Below the pieces are notes generated by a model that made no database searches, was not told the origin of the DNA, and saw only the letters and a program-made list of their open reading frames with translations. From an uncultured Selenomonadaceae bacterium (GTDB taxonomy: Bacteria; Bacillota; Negativicutes; Selenomonadales; Selenomonadaceae), in assembly GCA_905234175.1 (NCBI GenBank), contig CAJOGX010000004.1:27401-91400 (forward strand): 64,000 bases of DNA. Direction: 5' to 3'. Shown piece after piece: positions 6,580 to 14,519 of this stretch; positions within the stretch are counted from its first letter, which is position 1; each line of letters starts with the position of its first letter. The position numbers and the translations under genes were made by a program.

Positions 6580-9500
6580 TCAACTTGCGAGCGATTTTTT
6601 AGCGACGGCGAGCATGAGTTTCAGGCGATTGAGCTGATTGACTTCGGAAGAACCCGCGTCGCAGTCGATAGCGACAATATTAGCATTTTTGTAGCTTTCG
6701 CGCAAGCTGTGCATGACGCCCTTGCCGGTTATGTGGTTGGGCAGGCAACCGAAGGGTTGCAGACATACGATATTTTCAACGCCCTCCTCGATTAGCTTGA
6801 CCATTTCGCCGGTGAGGAACCAGCCTTCGCCAGCCATATTTCCAACGCTGACGTGGCGGCCTGCGAGCGCGGCAGTCTCCTTAATCGAGTGCGGCGCGCG
6901 GAAATGCACGGACTCTTTGAGCGCGTTTTTCATGGGGCGGCGGAAAAATTCTATGAACTGGATAAAAATTTCGGCGAAAAGTTTATCCCTGCGACTGCCG
7001 CCGAGAAGTTTACGCCGCGAAATTTCGTCGTATGCTCCGTACAGGAAAAAGTCTATCAGATCCGGCATGACGACTTCCGCGCCCTCAGCCGCCAGAACTT
7101 TTTCCAGCTGATTATTCGCAACGGGGTGGTACTTCACCAGAATTTCGCCGACGATACCGACTTTCGGCTTTTCGAGCGTTTCATCAATCGGAATTGCGTC
7201 GAACTGCGCGACGATATTTTTCACGTTGCGGCGGAAACTCAGATAATTTCCGTTAAGCAGGTCGCCGCGCACAATCGCCATCCAGTTTTCGTAGAGCCGG
7301 TCAGTTTCTCCCGCGCGAAGTTCGTAGGGGCGCATACGGTTTGAAACGTTCATGAGCAAATCGCCATAAACCGCCGCCTTAATCGCGTCCATTAAACAAT
7401 CGCGGCTGAGCTCGAAGTCGTCAGTTTCCAGCCCGTAGCACGCAAAAACCGGCACCTGTCCGAAGCCGGCGAACTTCAGCGCGCGCCGCAGAACGCTGAT
7501 ATAATTCGTCGCGCGGCAGGCTCCGCAGGTCTGAAACATCATAATCGACGTGTTGTCGGGGTCGTAGTCGCCGGATTTGAGCGCGGCAAGCAGCTGGCCG
7601 ATAACCACAATCGCGGGGTAGCACATGTCGTTGTTGACGTAGCGGAGTCCCAAATCAATCGCCGCCTTGTCGGGCATTTCGGGAATAACCACGCGGTAGC
7701 CGTATTTTCGCATGACGGTTTGAACCAGCTCGAAATGAATTGGCGACATCTGCGGAGCCAGAATCGTGTGCGTTTCCTTACAGTTTGCGGTAAATCTGGG
7801 GCGCGGCCTGAACTCAACCGGCACGTAAGCGGCTGGCTTTTTGCGTTTGAGCGCCGCCAAAAGTGAACGCAGCCTTATTCGCGCGGCGCCCAGGTTTGAA
7901 ACTTCGTCGAGCTTTATCATCGTGTAAATTCTGCCGTGCGCCTCGACAATTTCTTTGACCTGCTCGGTTGTCAGCGCGTCGAGTCCGCAGCCGAAGGAAC
8001 TCAGCTGAATCAGCGTAACGTTGGAATGTTCCGCCGCGAAGTGCGCCGCGTGGTAAAGCCTTGCGTGGTAGCTCCACTGATTGACGACGGAAATGCTGTC
8101 GGAGTTAGTCGGCAGGTGGTAAATCGCGTCTTCGGAAATTATCGGAAGGCCGTAAGACTGAATCATTTCGGAAATCCCGTGGTTAATTTCTGGGTCGACG
8201 TGGTAGGGTCTGCCAACCAGCAAAATTGCCTGCTCGTCGGTTTTTTCTATGCGCGCCAAAGTTTCTTCGCCGAATTTCCGAACGTCCGCGCGATATTTTT
8301 CCAGCTCCAGCGCCGCCGCGTCTACCGCCTCCGAAATTTCCTGCGCAGAAATATTTTCAGACGCCAGCTCCTCCGCCAGCCGCCGCTTGAGTTTTTTCAT
8401 GTCGTGCACTGGCAAAAAAGGCTGCAGGAATTTTATTTTTTTCTCGCGCAGAATATCCATGTTCCCGCGAATATTTTCTGGGTAGCTCGCCACAATCGGG
8501 CAGTTGTAAAAGTTATCCGACCGCGTGTCAAAATTGTACGGCTCGCACGGATAGAAAATTTTCGTGACGCCGCGCTCAATCAAATCCATAACGTGACCGT
8601 GCGCCAGCTTCGCGGGGTAGCAAAGCGAATCGCTCGGAATCGTCGAAATGCCCTTGTAGAAAATTTCCGCGTTGGACTTCGCCGACAGCTCGACGCGATA
8701 GCCCAGCGCCGTGAAAAACGTGTGCCAGAACGGATAATCTTCGTAAATGTTCAGCACGCGCGGAATGCCAATCGTGCCGCGCCGAGGATTTTCCAGCGGC
8801 TGATAATCGAACACGCGCTGATATTTGTAAGCGTACGCGTTGGGAATTTCCTTCGACGCAGAAACTTTTCCGCCGACGCCGCGTTCACAGCGGTTGCCCG
8901 TGAAAAATTTGCCGCCGTCAGGGAATTTCTGCATCGTTATCAGACAGTTGTTGCCGCACCGCCCGCAGCGGTAGGATTTCGTCACCACGTCAAAATTTTC
9001 CAGCGCGTCAGCCGTCAGCAGGTTGGAAATTTTATCGTCGTCCGTTTCCAGCGCAAGAATCGCCGCGCCGTAAGCGCCCATCAAGCCAGCAATGTCCGGC
9101 CGAATGACTTCCCTGCCGAGAATTTCCTCAATCGCGCGGAGCACGGCGTCGTTGTAGAAAGTGCCGCCCTGCACGACAATATTTTCGCCGAGGTCTTCGA
9201 CGTTGCGGAGCTGCATGACTTTGAACAGCGCGTTCTTGATAACGCTGAGCGCAATGCCCGCCGAAATATCGCTGACGCTCGCGCCGTCCTTCTGCGCCTG
9301 CTTAACCTTCGAGTTCATAAAAACGGTACAGCGCGTGCCCAAATCAACCGGCGCTTCCGAAGTCAAAGCCTTGCCAGCGAACTCGCCAACGCTCATGTTC
9401 AAGCCCTGCGCGAAATTCTGAATGAAACTGCCGCAGCCCGCACTGCACGCCTCGTTGAGCGTGATGTTGCCAATCGTGCCGTCCCTGACGAAAAAGCATT

Positions 9501-10767
9501 TCATGTCCTGCCCGCCAATGTCCAGCACGAAGCTGACGTTGGGACAAAATTCCTGCGCCGCCGTCAAGTGCGCGAAAGTTTCAACCTCGGAACCGTCCGC
9601 GTGCAGCGCCGCCTTAACAATCTGTTCGCCATAGCCCGTCGTGAAAACTTTGCCAACTTCGACGCCCGCCGGAAGATTTTCGTACAGCGCGCGAATCTGC
9701 GCAACGACGGTTTTCAGAGGCGAGCCGCCGTTCGAGCCGTAAGCCGTGTACAAAATTTCCCTGTTCCTGCCAATCGCGCAGATTTTGGTTGTAGTGGAAC
9801 CGGCGTCAATCCCAAGGAAAATTTTTCCGCGATAAGTTTGCAAATTGCCGCGTCGGACTTTTGCCAGTTCGTGGCGCGCGCGGAAATTCTGATAATCGCT
9901 ATGATTCCTGAACAAAATAAAATCTGCCTTGCGCGTCTCGGCTTTAGCGGCGGCGTCAGATTTTTTGATAGACGCTTCGAGTTCGGCGACGGAAATGTTT
10001 TGAGCTTCGTCGCTGAGCGCGGCGCCGGCGGCAACGAAATAATTCCCGTTATCGGTTTCGACAACCTGTTCCGGCGCAAGTTTCAGCGTCTCAACGAATC
10101 TTTTTTTGAGTTCCGGCAGAAAGTGCAGCGGCCCGCCTAAAAACGCTACAACGCCGTCAATCGGTCTGCCCTGCGCGAGGTTGCCAATCGTCTGATTAAC
10201 CACCGCCTGAAAAATCGAAAGGGCAATGTCCGCTTTTTTGGCGCCGTCGTTCATGAGCGCCTGAATGTCGGTCTTAGCGAAGACTCCGCAGCGGGAAGCG
10301 ATTGTGTAAATCTGCCTGCCCTTTTCGGCAAGCGCGTTCAAACCCAGCGCGTCGGTGGAAAGGAGCGCCGCCATGTGGTCGATAAAAGAGCCCGTACCGC
10401 CCGCGCAGACGCCGTTCATTCGCACTTCGGGCGTGCCTTTAAGGTAAATAATTTTCGCGTCCTCGCCGCCGAGTTCGACGACGGTTTCGGTGCGCGGGAT
10501 AAATTCTTCGACGGCGGTGCGGCAGGCAATGACTTCCTGCACGAACGGCAGCGAAATTTTTTTAGCAATGCCCATACCGGCGGAACCGGCCAGCGCGATT
10601 TTGAATTTCGTCTCGCCAACAAATTCCCTGAGCGTCGAAAGGGTATTCGTGAGCGCGGCGCCAATTTCCGAGAAGTGCCGCGAATAATCCTTGTGTAGAA
10701 TCGTCTTGTCGTCGTCCATGACAACGTATTTGATCGTCGTGGAGCCGATGTCAATTCCGACCTTCAT
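6580..10767 (-). CDS. Giant 2-hydroxyacyl-CoA dehydratase activase-related protein
   Basis: 1395 aa, near the roughly 1400-aa length of this anaerobe-specific family. Two tandem BadF/BcrA ASKHA ATPase domains are visible: first DIGSTTIKYVV with the Fe-S-type GVCAGGTGSF, second DAGSTTTKICAIG with EACSAGCGSF. The Cys of each GxG loop would bridge a [4Fe-4S] cluster between subunits, as in HgdC. A Cys-rich segment (RCGRCGNNC...GNRCERG) follows. The C-terminal half resembles the DUF2229 and dehydratase-subunit-like domains (SDSLCYPAKLAHGH, FQTCGACRATNY, LQPFGCLPNH). These proteins are thought to couple ATP hydrolysis to low-potential electron transfer, but their substrate is unproven. The ATG start is supported by GAGGTGAT and a TTGACA promoter. 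No dehydratase subunits are encoded nearby. Confidence 0.88.
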   Translation of the reverse strand: MKVGIDIGSTTIKYVVMDDDKTILHKDYSRHFSEIGAALTNTLSTLREFVGETKFKIALAGSAGMGIAKKISLPFVQEVIACRTAVEEFIPRTETVVELGGEDAKIIYLKGTPEVRMNGVCAGGTGSFIDHMAALLSTDALGLNALAEKGRQIYTIASRCGVFAKTDIQALMNDGAKKADIALSIFQAVVNQTIGNLAQGRPIDGVVAFLGGPLHFLPELKKRFVETLKLAPEQVVETDNGNYFVAAGAALSDEAQNISVAELEASIKKSDAAAKAETRKADFILFRNHSDYQNFRARHELAKVRRGNLQTYRGKIFLGIDAGSTTTKICAIGRNREILYTAYGSNGGSPLKTVVAQIRALYENLPAGVEVGKVFTTGYGEQIVKAALHADGSEVETFAHLTAAQEFCPNVSFVLDIGGQDMKCFFVRDGTIGNITLNEACSAGCGSFIQNFAQGLNMSVGEFAGKALTSEAPVDLGTRCTVFMNSKVKQAQKDGASVSDISAGIALSVIKNALFKVMQLRNVEDLGENIVVQGGTFYNDAVLRAIEEILGREVIRPDIAGLMGAYGAAILALETDDDKISNLLTADALENFDVVTKSYRCGRCGNNCLITMQKFPDGGKFFTGNRCERGVGGKVSASKEIPNAYAYKYQRVFDYQPLENPRRGTIGIPRVLNIYEDYPFWHTFFTALGYRVELSAKSNAEIFYKGISTIPSDSLCYPAKLAHGHVMDLIERGVTKIFYPCEPYNFDTRSDNFYNCPIVASYPENIRGNMDILREKKIKFLQPFLPVHDMKKLKRRLAEELASENISAQEISEAVDAAALELEKYRADVRKFGEETLARIEKTDEQAILLVGRPYHVDPEINHGISEMIQSYGLPIISEDAIYHLPTNSDSISVVNQWSYHARLYHAAHFAAEHSNVTLIQLSSFGCGLDALTTEQVKEIVEAHGRIYTMIKLDEVSNLGAARIRLRSLLAALKRKKPAAYVPVEFRPRPRFTANCKETHTILAPQMSPIHFELVQTVMRKYGYRVVIPEMPDKAAIDLGLRYVNNDMCYPAIVVIGQLLAALKSGDYDPDNTSIMMFQTCGACRATNYISVLRRALKFAGFGQVPVFACYGLETDDFELSRDCLMDAIKAAVYGDLLMNVSNRMRPYELRAGETDRLYENWMAIVRGDLLNGNYLSFRRNVKNIVAQFDAIPIDETLEKPKVGIVGEILVKYHPVANNQLEKVLAAEGAEVVMPDLIDFFLYGAYDEISRRKLLGGSRRDKLFAEIFIQFIEFFRRPMKNALKESVHFRAPHSIKETAALAGRHVSVGNMAGEGWFLTGEMVKLIEEGVENIVCLQPFGCLPNHITGKGVMHSLRESYKNANIVAIDCDAGSSEVNQLNRLKLMLAVAKKSLAS

Positions 10768-10787
10768 AGAAAAATCACCTCTGCCAA

Positions 10788-10816
10788 ATTTTATAATTCG
10801 GCGGCGAGCTTGTCAA
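10788..10816 (-). promoter_or_regulatory. Promoter of the activase gene
   Basis: On the minus strand TTGACA (10816-10811), a 17-bp spacer and TAAAAT (10793-10788) precede the activase ATG by about 20 bases. The -35 region lies within a small GCTTG/CAAGC inverted repeat. Confidence 0.65.
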
Positions 10817-10845
10817 TCAAGCGCGGTTTCATACGCAGAGGAACT

Positions 10846-11283
10846 TTAGCCCACGTCGCCCAGCAGCGGCAGTTCGCCCGACGCCAGCAAAAGTTCATTG
10901 GTCTCGTTTACGCTCAGCTGATTTTCCAGCGCGAAAAAAATAATGCTGTCCCATTCGCTGCGGACGTAAAGTTTTTCGACGCCGGCGTAGTACAAAAGAT
11001 AATTGGTTTCCTTTGGCGAAAGCCCCAGCGCCACGGCAACCGCAATTATTTTCGGTCGTGCGGGCTTTTTTGTTATGCCGGAAAAAATTCTGTAGACGTA
11101 GGTTGCGTCGAGCTGCGAGCGCTGAATCACGTCGAGCTTAGTCAAACTTTTTTCCGCCAGCAGTTTATTCAGATACTCTGCGAGCGTGAAACTGCGAAAA
11201 TTTTCCGCGTTGTCAGCTAAGAAATCTTCGACGCGCTTAGCCTCGGCGAGCTCATTCTCAAGCTCCTCGGTGTCTTTCTGCAA
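10846..11283 (-). CDS. XRE-like helix-turn-helix regulator, 145 aa
   Basis: Residues about 35-90 form an HTH of the XRE/Cro class (LNKLLAEKSLTKLDVIQRSQLDATYVYRIFSGITKKPARPKIIAVAVALGLS); the rest is helical and resembles the second half of phage-type repressors that sense ligand or partner. It starts at a TTG 9 bases after AAGGAG. It is transcribed divergently from a Ser/Thr kinase gene with only about 40 bp between the starts, an arrangement suggesting that it controls that promoter or is itself a kinase target. Both ideas are inference. The DNA-binding assignment is good; the operator is not identified. Confidence 0.8.
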   Translation of the reverse strand: MQKDTEELENELAEAKRVEDFLADNAENFRSFTLAEYLNKLLAEKSLTKLDVIQRSQLDATYVYRIFSGITKKPARPKIIAVAVALGLSPKETNYLLYYAGVEKLYVRSEWDSIIFFALENQLSVNETNELLLASGELPLLGDVG

Positions 11284-11322
11284 AAAATTTCACTCCTTGT
11301 GTTAAAATTCGCGCGGGAGGCG

Positions 11323-12693
11323 ATGAACTTGAAACCGAACGTTGCGGCGTATTTGAACTTCCGCTTCGAGAAACTGCGGTTGCTGAAAAAATCTGCGAAA
11401 GGCGAAGTCTGGCTGGCGCTGAACAAATCTACCAGCGAGCCGGTCGTCATGAAAATCGTGAACTACAGCGGCCTTCCCTATGCGAAACTCAAAGCTAATC
11501 CGCACGCGCTTTTCGCGAAAATTTTTTACTGTGCCGAGTCCGAGAGCGATACCGTCGTTGTCGAAGAATTTATTCAGGGCGAAACTTTGGAAGGGCGCGT
11601 TCTCAGCGAAACTGACGCGCGGAAATTTTTACTGCAGGTTTGCGACGGTCTGAAGTTCCTGCACGTCCTTGGAATTGTCCACCGCGACATTAAGCCGACG
11701 AATATGATTTTGCAAAGCGGCGGGATTATCCGGCTGATAGACTTCGACGCCGCCCGCACCGTCAAGGAAAATCAGCGCGAAGATACGAAATTCCTGGGCA
11801 CGAAAGGCTACGCGCCGCCCGAACAGTACGGCTTCGGGCAGACGGACGCCAGAAGTGACATTTATTCGCTAGGCAAAACTTTCCTCGAACTCACCGGCGA
11901 AAACTGTGGCAGTCAGCTCAAAAAAATTCTGCTGAAATGCGTGGAAGTCGACCCGAAAAATCGCTGGCAGTCCGCTGACGAACTCCGCGCCGCGCTCACC
12001 AAAAATAATCACATCGCGTTGAAAATCGGCGCAATTCTCTCCGCCGCCGCCGGTATTTTCCACTTCGTTAATTCGACGCCCGCGCCAGATGTTCCCGCCG
12101 AATCTGAAAATATTCCCGCCGAAGTCGAAGAAATTCCAACGCCAGAAATTGTCGAAACGCCAGCGCCGGAACCGGAGCCGGAACCAACGCCGGAAATTGT
12201 TGAGCCAGCGCCAGAGCCGGAACCCGCGCCGGAAATTAATGAAACGCTTGAGCCGGAACCCGTTGAACCGCCAGCGCCTTCGCAGGGTACAGAAAATTTC
12301 CAGCCATCATTTCCTGACAGCGCGCCCAGCCTTGAAAATTTTCAGCCGTCGTTCCCAGTCGTCAGTCAAACTCCGCAGGAACTTGGCGGCGTCCACCTTG
12401 GCGAGGAAATTTCAGCCAGCGACGGGCAGCACAGCTACGAAAATCTTACCGTGACCGTAAAAGATAACGCCGTGGTTGCGATTAGTACCGATTCGCCGGA
12501 AATTCAGACGCCCGAAGGCATTCGCGTCGGCATGGCTTTTTTCAACGTCATTTCGGCTTACGGAATAAATTTTCGCAAGCAGTTCAGCGGCGACGGTACG
12601 ATTTACATTTACCGGCAGGGCGACGCTGAAGTTATTTTCGTCGAACGTAACGGCTCCGTCGCCTCAATCAGCCTGAATTTACCTGCGCGGTAA
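11323..12693 (+). CDS. Membrane-anchored Ser/Thr protein kinase with Pro/Glu-rich stalk
   Basis: Hanks-type kinase at residues about 15-225: VMKIV (ATP Lys), VHRDIKPTNMI catalytic loop, IDFDAA in place of DFG, and GTKGYAPPEQYG in the activation segment. The N-lobe is short and its glycine loop is weak. One membrane segment follows (IALKIGAILSAAAGIFHF, about 230-250), then a stalk of repeated PEPEP/PTPEIVEP units, and a C-terminal globular domain of about 90 residues with no clear family. The stalk and last domain should be outside the membrane, suggesting a sensor kinase distinct from the PASTA kinase 2 kb away. GGGAGG lies only 2 bases from the ATG but 8 from a TTG at 11329, so the TTG may be the true start. 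It is divergent from the XRE gene. Confidence 0.85.
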   Translation: MNLKPNVAAYLNFRFEKLRLLKKSAKGEVWLALNKSTSEPVVMKIVNYSGLPYAKLKANPHALFAKIFYCAESESDTVVVEEFIQGETLEGRVLSETDARKFLLQVCDGLKFLHVLGIVHRDIKPTNMILQSGGIIRLIDFDAARTVKENQREDTKFLGTKGYAPPEQYGFGQTDARSDIYSLGKTFLELTGENCGSQLKKILLKCVEVDPKNRWQSADELRAALTKNNHIALKIGAILSAAAGIFHFVNSTPAPDVPAESENIPAEVEEIPTPEIVETPAPEPEPEPTPEIVEPAPEPEPAPEINETLEPEPVEPPAPSQGTENFQPSFPDSAPSLENFQPSFPVVSQTPQELGGVHLGEEISASDGQHSYENLTVTVKDNAVVAISTDSPEIQTPEGIRVGMAFFNVISAYGINFRKQFSGDGTIYIYRQGDAEVIFVERNGSVASISLNLPAR

Positions 12694-12757
12694 TGATTTT
12701 CCAAATCCCGCTCGCTAAAATTAAGCTAGAATAAAACTGCGAAGGGAGGTAGGTTGA

Positions 12758-13120
12758 ATGAAAAAATTTTTCGCAGTGGCGGCGCTCGTGCTCGGAATTT
12801 TTGTCGCGCAGATTTCAGCGGCTGAGGCGTATGATCATCACGTTGGCGAATGGAACGGCGGCTGGAAGGCGTACCTCATGACGGAGACGATTAGCATTAA
12901 GAGCCGTGAATACATGGATTACAGCTGCACGGTTAAGGCGATACGCGGCAACGACGTGATTTATGTCAAATACAATTTTTGGGAAGACCGCTCACGCAGG
13001 TTGATTGAGCATTTCACAAATGACCAGGGTCATAGCGGCATGTTTACCGTCTCCGACGCGAACGGCTTTTATATCGAGTATAACATCGACGATTACGTCA
13101 GCAAGAATTATTACGAGTGA
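12758..13120 (+). CDS. Small exported protein, 120 aa
   Basis: Unrecognised. An N-terminal signal peptide (MKKFFAVAALVLGIFVAQISAAEA) is followed by a mature part of about 95 residues rich in aromatic and charged residues (HHVGEWNGGWKAYL, VIYVKYNFWED, YIEYNIDDYVSKNYYE), predicted beta-rich and periplasmic or secreted. GGGAGG lies 8 bases before the ATG. It is the first of three small genes in a row on this strand with short spacers (10 and 25 bp), which end together at a terminator and are probably one operon. Confidence 0.75.
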   Translation: MKKFFAVAALVLGIFVAQISAAEAYDHHVGEWNGGWKAYLMTETISIKSREYMDYSCTVKAIRGNDVIYVKYNFWEDRSRRLIEHFTNDQGHSGMFTVSDANGFYIEYNIDDYVSKNYYE

Positions 13121-13130
13121 GGTGATTCGC

Positions 13131-13388
13131 ATGAAAAAAGTTTTAGCGATAGCGGCGGTCGTACTGGGAATCCTGAGCTTTCAAACGGTGCACCTTGAGG
13201 CGGGCGTTAAAGGAACGGTCTGGCGTTGCTCGTGGTGCAAGCAGGAACTTAAAATGCCGCCCTACGAAAACCCTGGCGACTACCGCGAATACAAAGGCGG
13301 CTGCTCACGCGCGCCTTTCGGCGACCGGCACCAATGGAAACCCTGCGGCTATCATTTTTCAGACGGCTCAGTTAGCTACACCAATTAA
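13131..13388 (+). CDS. Small exported Cys-containing protein, 85 aa
   Basis: Starts at the ATG at 13131 after GAGGTGATT; the track shows the frame opening upstream, inside the previous gene. A signal peptide (MKKVLAIAAVVLGILSFQTVHLEA) resembles that of the preceding gene. The mature part has a CSWC pair, then two more Cys (GGCSRAPFG, KPCGYHF), a pattern like a short zinc ribbon or a disulfide-bonded domain, ending in GSVSYTN. No family recognised. A metal-binding ribbon outside the cytoplasm would be unusual; disulfides or a surface role are equally possible. Confidence 0.75.
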   Translation: MKKVLAIAAVVLGILSFQTVHLEAGVKGTVWRCSWCKQELKMPPYENPGDYREYKGGCSRAPFGDRHQWKPCGYHFSDGSVSYTN

Positions 13389-13413
13389 TTCAAATTTGTG
13401 CGAGGTGATTCAA

Positions 13414-13608
13414 ATGGCAACGGCAATCAAAGGCGCGGTTATCGCGGGCGAAAAGGGCAGTACGGTCGATTATTATCGCAAGTGCGAGGCGTGCGGCTAC
13501 ACTTCTTCCAGCAAGTACAACACGGCGCATTTGGCGTACAAGTACCGCCACTCCTTCAAGTGCCCGAAGTGCGGCAACAAGCAGGACATCGAAATTAACG
13601 TTGACTGA
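13414..13608 (+). CDS. Small zinc-ribbon protein, 64 aa
   Basis: Starts at the ATG at 13414 after GAGGTGATT. Two CxxC knuckles 26 residues apart (KCEACGYT and KCPKCGNK) form a classic zinc ribbon; there is no signal peptide. The intervening Tyr/Ser/His-rich stretch (SSSKYNTAHLAYKYRH) has no obvious homologue known to me. It is the last gene of the three-gene group and is followed by a bidirectional terminator. It shares the Cys-ribbon theme with the exported protein before it, which suggests a common origin or joint function (inference). Confidence 0.75.
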   Translation: MATAIKGAVIAGEKGSTVDYYRKCEACGYTSSSKYNTAHLAYKYRHSFKCPKCGNKQDIEINVD

Positions 13609-13621
13609 AAAATTTTCTGCG

Positions 13622-13661
13622 CAAAAAAAAATTAAGCCGGTCAAATCGACTGGCTTTTTTA
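13622..13661. terminator. Bidirectional terminator
   Basis: AGCCGGTC (13635-13642) pairs with GACTGGCT (13648-13655) around AAATC, with nine A before and six T after. It serves the small-protein group and the convergent rsgA. Confidence 0.85.
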
Positions 13662-14519
13662 TTTGAGTTCGTTTAGTAACGCAAGATAACTTTCGTAGCG
13701 TTCGCGCAGGATTTTGCCAGCGTCCGCCGCCGCTTTGACGCCGCAGCTCGGTTCGTGGCTGTGACTGCAGCCGTTCAGGAATTTGCAGTCGTACGCGAAA
13801 TCGGTGAACTCCTTAAAACATTCGCGCAGATTTTCAGCGGTAATTCCCAGCTCGCTCAAGTCAACGGCGCTGAAACCTGGTGTGTCAACCAGATAGCCGC
13901 CGCCAAATTCAATCAGCTCGGCGACGCGCGTGGTATGCTTTCCGCGCAGAATTTTTTCGCTGACTGAGCCGGTTTTGAGTTTCAAACGCGTATCAATTCT
14001 ATTCAGCAGGGAACTTTTACCGACGCCGCTGGGGCCCGCGAAAACCGTCACGCCGCTGGAAATAGTTTCGCGCAGATTTTCAATGCCGGTGCCGTCCAGC
14101 GCGGAAGTGCGGACGATTTCGTAAAGATTTTCGTACTCGGCGAGGAAATTTTTATCGGCCGCCAGATCTATTTTATTAATGCAAAGAATAATTTCGGTGA
14201 GCCGTGAAAATTCCGCCAGCGCGAGGAAACGGTTAAAGAGCAGGCGGTTCAAATCTGGCTGGGCGGCGGCGAAAGTCAGAATGATTCGGTCGACGTTAGC
14301 GACGGCTGGGCGGCTGAGCAGACTTTTACGCGGCTGAATTTTTTCGATAACGCCGGAGCCGTCCCTGAGCTTTGAAATTTCTACGAAGTCGCCAGGAGCA
14401 ACCGCACTGCCGGAATTTTTGTCGCGCTTGAGAAGTCCGCGCAGCTTGCAGGGAATGAGCTCGCTTTCAGCCTGAACGAAAAAAAAGCTGTTATAAAATT
14501 TTATGACGCGCCCAATCAT
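13659..14519 (-). CDS. rsgA: Ribosome small-subunit biogenesis GTPase RsgA
   Basis: 286 aa, circularly permuted GTPase that acts in late 30S maturation. An N-terminal OB-fold (MIGRVIKFYNSFFFVQAE) is followed by G4 (INKID), G1 (GPSGVGKSSLLN), the G2-region Thr (GKHTTRV) and G3 (DTPGF), in the permuted order diagnostic of the family. The C-terminal zinc site is present (CKFLNGCSHSHEPSCGVKAA). It overlaps the PASTA kinase gene by 4 bp (ATGA), a conserved Firmicute arrangement. Confidence 0.96.
   Translation of the reverse strand: MIGRVIKFYNSFFFVQAESELIPCKLRGLLKRDKNSGSAVAPGDFVEISKLRDGSGVIEKIQPRKSLLSRPAVANVDRIILTFAAAQPDLNRLLFNRFLALAEFSRLTEIILCINKIDLAADKNFLAEYENLYEIVRTSALDGTGIENLRETISSGVTVFAGPSGVGKSSLLNRIDTRLKLKTGSVSEKILRGKHTTRVAELIEFGGGYLVDTPGFSAVDLSELGITAENLRECFKEFTDFAYDCKFLNGCSHSHEPSCGVKAAADAGKILRERYESYLALLNELK

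Noticed and set aside
7936-10140. 734-aa plus-strand ORF opposite the activase gene
   Set aside because: Lies wholly antisense to a well-supported gene with recognisable motifs; composition is Arg/Val/Asn-rich with no domain, a by-product of codon bias in the real frame.
11299-11322. Kinase start at GTG 11299
   Set aside because: It precedes the GGGAGG ribosome site; ATG 11323 or TTG 11329 fit better.
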